This document shows positions 7,503 to 10,386 of a DNA stretch of 10,386 bases, piece after piece; the first letter of the stretch is position 1; the number at the start of each line of letters is the position of its first letter. Source of the DNA: Promethearchaeia archaeon (GTDB lineage Archaea > Asgardarchaeota > Lokiarchaeia > Sigyniarchaeales > SOKP01). The notes beneath the pieces were generated by a model. The model saw nothing but the letters and a program-made list of their open reading frames with translations, was not told where the DNA came from and did no database searches. Made by a program: the position numbers and the translations under genes. The stretch lies in assembly GCA_029856295.1 (NCBI GenBank), contig JAHQWS010000023.1, forward strand, positions 1 through 10,386, given 5' to 3'.

Positions 7503-7522
7503 TTAACATTTGGGTTAACATT
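7503..7522. repeat. Direct repeat TTAACATT-TGGG-TTAACATT
   Basis: Two perfect 8-base copies separated by four bases, just downstream (in minus-strand transcription) of the TATA-like box of the transporter gene. The position between TATA and the expected start would suit a repressor site; function is inferred only from placement. Confidence 0.4.
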
Positions 7523-7530
7523 ATATATAA
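7521..7530 (-). promoter_or_regulatory. TATA-like promoter element for GPH transporter A
   Basis: TTATATATAA about 55-65 bases upstream of the chosen ATG at 7466, predicting a start near 7497 and a leader of about 30 bases. The element is symmetric, so direction is taken from the gene. It suggests that this transporter is not simply the second gene of a transcript from 9082. Confidence 0.4.
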
Positions 7531-7657
7531 AGCTATCGAGGAGTATTTATTATTAAATTTCAAAAAGACTTAAAAATAGATTACTGAATAGATTGCTCTA
7601 TAAGCTCATCAAACTACAAGATCGCACACCTAGAGGGCAAGCTCGGGCATAATTAAT

Positions 7658-7665
7658 AAAAAAAA
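7658..7665 (-). terminator. U-tract terminator after GPH transporter B
   Basis: Eight consecutive T on the minus strand, 22 bases after the stop codon that ends at 7688, with no strong stem. The rest of the gap (about 7531-7657) shows no gene; it contains a small G/C-rich patch at 7621-7649 that I cannot assign. Confidence 0.45.
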
Positions 7666-7687
7666 GATAGTATATTTAATTTTTAAT

Positions 7688-9082
7688 TTATAATTTAAGT
7701 TCCCTTAACTTTCGTTGATTATTCTCTATTTTTTCTGGTGTTAAATCATACCATTTCCAAAAAATTAAAGCGCCGCAGACAATAAAAAAAACTGGAATAA
7801 TAGCAAAGTGAATTTGGATCCCCCATACCGCTTGGGCGGATTGAGCATCAGCACCTTCTACGAATCCTGTAAGGGTATGTACTACTGCAAAGGAAATAGC
7901 TTGCATAATGATCGCTAATCTCGCAAAAAATTGTCGAATTCCATTATAGACCCCCTCTTCACGTTTACCGGTCTCTACAGCAGCATTGTCAATAACATCT
8001 GCAAAGCATAAAATTGTTATGATCCAGAATCCTCCAAGTGAAATACCCCAGAAAATCATCGCTATCATAAGTAAGGTTGCATTATTAAGAAGTGCTAATG
8101 GTATTGTGAAAATTATCATTAATATTGCGGCAATTAATAATGTTTTTTTATTATTATTAATTTTACGGGTTAGTTTAACCCAGATAGGTATCGAAACTAG
8201 AGCCCCGATAAGAAAGCCTATTTGCAGAATTAACTGACCTCTTGCTTCCATTTTTAAAACAAACCTTACAATATAAGGAATCGATGCCTGTATAGAATAA
8301 GTTACTGCCTGATAGAACATATAAATTGCGATATACGCAAGAAAGGCTCTCTGATGCATGGCGATCTTTAAAACTCCGATAAATGATTCTCTTTCTATAC
8401 CCGCCTCTTGTTTTGCAAGGAATCTGTCAACCAAAACCTGATCGTCGCGGCTGCCTGGAGCTGAGAGAAGTAAAAGTATAAGACCAACTATAACGACTAC
8501 TCCACCTTGAATGATGTAAGTGCTTAAATCACCATAAGTTATAAACAATGGTGGTACTATTCCACCCAATGTAATTCCAATAACACCAATGGACGTCATA
8601 AATCCGGATACTGCCCTTCGCTCTTTAGCTGAACGAAATTTATCGGGGTAAAGAGCATAATAATTTACCCACCAAATTGAATTGAAAGTATCAAATAAAC
8701 AAGTAGTAAATACAAGCCATCCAAAAATGATCCACGCACCTGAAACCGGATCAATGCTAGGTGGTGTAAAAATAAGGACATAACTGACAACCCATGGAAT
8801 ACCACCAATTAATATCCACGGAAATCGTCTCCCCCATTTTTTTGTAAATTTAAAAGGTTTATCAGTTATATAACCTAAAAGTGGATCGTTTACTGCGTTC
8901 CATATGGCAAATATGATAAATCCAAGTACGACAAGCCAAACGTTAAGTCCAATTTCCGCTTCATAAAAAAAGAATCCAAATGCTGCAAAGGCCATTCTGA
9001 GAAACTGCATAGTAGCTAGCCCGAAACCAAAAGACGCCATTTCCTTTTTAGAATGTGAAACTTCAATTTCTTCTTTTTCCAT
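7688..9082 (-). CDS. GPH-family sugar:cation symporter (464 aa), paralog B
   Basis: A second melibiose-permease-like MFS transporter, collinear with paralog A without length differences overall. The N-terminal hallmark is NDPLLGYITD (65-74) followed by WGRRFPW (83-89), and the C-half carries a matching KREEGVYNG. Asp74 is in the DPxxGxxxD position where acidic residues bind the cation in this family; paralog A has Asn there. Near the point where melibiose permease has an essential Lys in the C-half, this protein has FFARLA and paralog A has FFNRLA, so the coupling site may differ from the model protein (alignment by eye, uncertain). The ATG is fixed by a strong Shine-Dalgarno (GAGGTG at 9094-9089, 6-base spacing), the best in the window. 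It is divergent from a sulfatase at 9218 with a shared 135-base promoter region, which supports joint control of import and hydrolysis. Confidence 0.95.
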   Translation of the reverse strand: MEKEEIEVSHSKKEMASFGFGLATMQFLRMAFAAFGFFFYEAEIGLNVWLVVLGFIIFAIWNAVNDPLLGYITDKPFKFTKKWGRRFPWILIGGIPWVVSYVLIFTPPSIDPVSGAWIIFGWLVFTTCLFDTFNSIWWVNYYALYPDKFRSAKERRAVSGFMTSIGVIGITLGGIVPPLFITYGDLSTYIIQGGVVVIVGLILLLLSAPGSRDDQVLVDRFLAKQEAGIERESFIGVLKIAMHQRAFLAYIAIYMFYQAVTYSIQASIPYIVRFVLKMEARGQLILQIGFLIGALVSIPIWVKLTRKINNNKKTLLIAAILMIIFTIPLALLNNATLLMIAMIFWGISLGGFWIITILCFADVIDNAAVETGKREEGVYNGIRQFFARLAIIMQAISFAVVHTLTGFVEGADAQSAQAVWGIQIHFAIIPVFFIVCGALIFWKWYDLTPEKIENNQRKLRELKL

Positions 9083-9088
9083 ATTTCA

Positions 9089-9094
9089 CACCTC
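9089..9094 (-). promoter_or_regulatory. Strong Shine-Dalgarno GAGGTG for GPH transporter B
   Basis: GAGGTG six bases before the ATG at 9082. It matches the archaeal and bacterial anti-SD core and decides the start. The sulfatase genes in the window lack a comparable site. Confidence 0.8.
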
Positions 9095-9148
9095 AAAATT
9101 AAATTCTTTAATTTCTAATTTTTAATAGTAAAAATATTCGATTGTTAA

Positions 9149-9157
9149 TTATTTATA
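9149..9157 (-). promoter_or_regulatory. TATA-like box for GPH transporter B
   Basis: TATAAATAA on the minus strand, about 70 bases upstream of the ATG at 9082, predicting a leader of about 45 bases that contains the Shine-Dalgarno. Its end overlaps the left arm of the palindrome at 9154-9175. Confidence 0.45.
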
Positions 9158-9175
9158 GTTTGAGTCTAAACTATA
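9154..9175. promoter_or_regulatory. Palindromic operator candidate in the divergent promoter
   Basis: TATAGTTT (9154-9161) and AAACTATA (9168-9175) are perfect inverted arms around GAGTCT. Each arm runs into one of the two opposed TATA boxes, so a bound regulator would block or guide both the transporter and the sulfatase promoter. The core GTTTGAGTCTAAAC recurs with one change upstream of the sulfatase at 2492. Confidence 0.5.
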
Positions 9176-9181
9176 TTTATA
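9172..9181 (+). promoter_or_regulatory. TATA-like box for the fifth sulfatase
   Basis: TATATTTATA about 37-46 bases before the ATG at 9218, with an A-rich BRE-like TAAAC just upstream. It predicts a transcript start near 9202 and a leader of about 15 bases. Confidence 0.45.
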
Positions 9182-9217
9182 CATTTACTTAATTTAAAAA
9201 AATGAGATATGAGTTTT

Positions 9218-10386
9218 ATGAGTGAAAAAATGAATGTGTTATTTATTATTACTGATCAACAACGTGCTGATCATCTTGGTTGTGCAGGTAATCCCGATCT
9301 GAAAACTCCCAATTTAGATCGGTTTGCCTCTGAAAGTGTGAGGTTTACGAATGCTTATTGCGCCAATCCTATGTGTATGCCGAATAGATCTACGATATTT
9401 ACCGGCAAATACCCCAGTATTCACGGTGTAAGATGCAATGGAATTAACCTTAATCCCGAAATTCCAACCTTTCCTCAATCGCTTTTAAAGAGCGGGTATC
9501 ATACCAGCTCATTTGGAAAAATTCACTTAAATTGGTATGGAACGCCTTGGAGTAGAAAATATTTTTCTTATGAAATGCTGATCCCGTTTATCTACGCACC
9601 CAAGGAAAAACAGAGACCACTTCCTAAACCTTATTATGGTTTAAATGAAGTTGAGTTAACATCTGGTCATGGAGATGCCGTTGGAGGTCAATATCTTGAT
9701 TGGATTGAAGAAAAAGCCCCGGAATATTTAGAATTAATTAAAACTAGGGCTACTAAACTTTATGATAACATATTAACTGAGTCCCCCATCCCTGAGGACT
9801 TTTATCAGACATCCTACATAACCGAAAAAACTATTTCATTTTTAGAGAGATATTCTGAGGGCAGATACGGAGATAAACCTTTCTTTATTCATTGTTCATT
9901 TCCCGATCCTCATCATCCAGTTTGTCCACCTGGAAGATATCAAGAAATGTATAATCCAGATAAAATTGAGATTTCTTCTACTTTGAACGAGATTGATAAA
10001 CTTTATAGCCATGAAGTATTGAAAAATTATGTAAATATATATCCTAGAAGCAGGTTGCGAAAAACTAATGAAGAAGAACTGCGAAAATTTCACGCCTATA
10101 CTTATGGAGTATTGTCGTTAATTGATAAAGGAGTTGGTCAAATTTTAGCCGCAATAAATTCTCTAGGGTTAGAAGAAAATACAATGGTGATTTTTACTAG
10201 CGATCACGCAGATTTAATGGGAGATCACGGATTACTATTCAAAGGTCCTGCCCATTTTCAAGGATTAGTAAAAGTCCCCTTAATATGGAAAGTACCTGGA
10301 ATGACTAAAGCTGGCACCATCACTGATTCTCTTGTAAGCTCTATCGATATTCCCTCCACGATTTTAAATATACTAAAGGTTAAAGA
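9218..10386 (+). CDS. Cytosolic formylglycine-type sulfatase, 3'-truncated by the window edge
   Basis: Open from ATG 9218 to the end of the window: 389 codons without a stop. It starts MSEKMNVLFIITDQQR (metal ligand Asp13), with no signal peptide. The modification site C-M-P-N-R at 53-57 is identical in sequence and position to that of the sulfatase at 2492. Further motifs are GKIH (100-103), FPDPHHP (228-234), SDHAD (328-332), GDH (335-337) and Lys342. The Gly of the usual DHG is Ala331. It shares YYGLNEVE and GGQYLDWIEE with the gene at 2492 and keeps the FKGP segment. About 110-120 C-terminal residues are expected beyond the window if it matches its 508-aa paralog. It is divergent from GPH transporter B with a short shared promoter region. 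Ribosome-binding signal is weak (GAGAT about 9 bases upstream). Substrate unknown. Confidence 0.94.
   Translation, partial: MSEKMNVLFIITDQQRADHLGCAGNPDLKTPNLDRFASESVRFTNAYCANPMCMPNRSTIFTGKYPSIHGVRCNGINLNPEIPTFPQSLLKSGYHTSSFGKIHLNWYGTPWSRKYFSYEMLIPFIYAPKEKQRPLPKPYYGLNEVELTSGHGDAVGGQYLDWIEEKAPEYLELIKTRATKLYDNILTESPIPEDFYQTSYITEKTISFLERYSEGRYGDKPFFIHCSFPDPHHPVCPPGRYQEMYNPDKIEISSTLNEIDKLYSHEVLKNYVNIYPRSRLRKTNEEELRKFHAYTYGVLSLIDKGVGQILAAINSLGLEENTMVIFTSDHADLMGDHGLLFKGPAHFQGLVKVPLIWKVPGMTKAGTITDSLVSSIDIPSTILNILKVK

Noticed and set aside
7621..7649. G/C-rich patch in the gap between the transporters as a tRNA or small RNA
   Set aside because: Too short, no cloverleaf and only weak self-complementarity; it resembles part of 5710-5727 only loosely.
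1..10386. CRISPR array or complete insertion sequence
   Set aside because: No regularly spaced repeats and no transposase or integrase coding sequence were found on either strand.

Overview
The window is AT-rich (roughly one third G+C by eye) and is filled by two gene families: five sulfatase/phosphonate-monoester-hydrolase-fold enzymes and two 12-helix sugar:cation symporters of the GPH (melibiose permease-like) branch of the major facilitator superfamily. None of the four visible sulfatase N-termini carries a signal peptide, so these enzymes should be cytosolic. Promoters look like archaeal TATA boxes, gene ends are followed by U-tracts, and most sulfatase starts lack a good Shine-Dalgarno sequence. 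This suggests an archaeon, possibly an Asgard/Lokiarchaeia-like lineage. No phylogenetic marker gene is present, so the assignment is an inference of low to moderate strength.

Layout: positions 1-5494 hold four tandem plus-strand sulfatase genes (the first cut by the window edge) with gaps of 47, 57 and 39 bases, probably one operon. Positions 5495-6071 are a 577-base intergenic region with no convincing protein gene. It is more G+C-rich than its surroundings, is full of palindromes, and looks like a minus-strand structured RNA or a small inverted-repeat element. Positions 6072-9082 hold two minus-strand paralogous GPH transporters of identical length (464 aa), separated by 221 bases that contain a terminator for the upstream gene and a promoter for the downstream one. 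Positions 9083-9217 are a compact divergent promoter with a palindrome between two opposed TATA boxes. From 9218 to the window end runs a fifth, 3'-truncated sulfatase, the closest relative of the third one.

Reading as a system (inference): the permeases would import a small anionic or sulfated saccharide or ester, and the cytosolic formylglycine-type hydrolases would remove sulfate (or a related ester group) from different positions. A 14-base motif, GTTTGAG-W-CTAAAC, occurs in front of the two closest sulfatase paralogs and, at the second site, also in front of a transporter, suggesting a shared local regulator. No sulfatase-maturing enzyme, glycosidase or regulator gene lies in the window.
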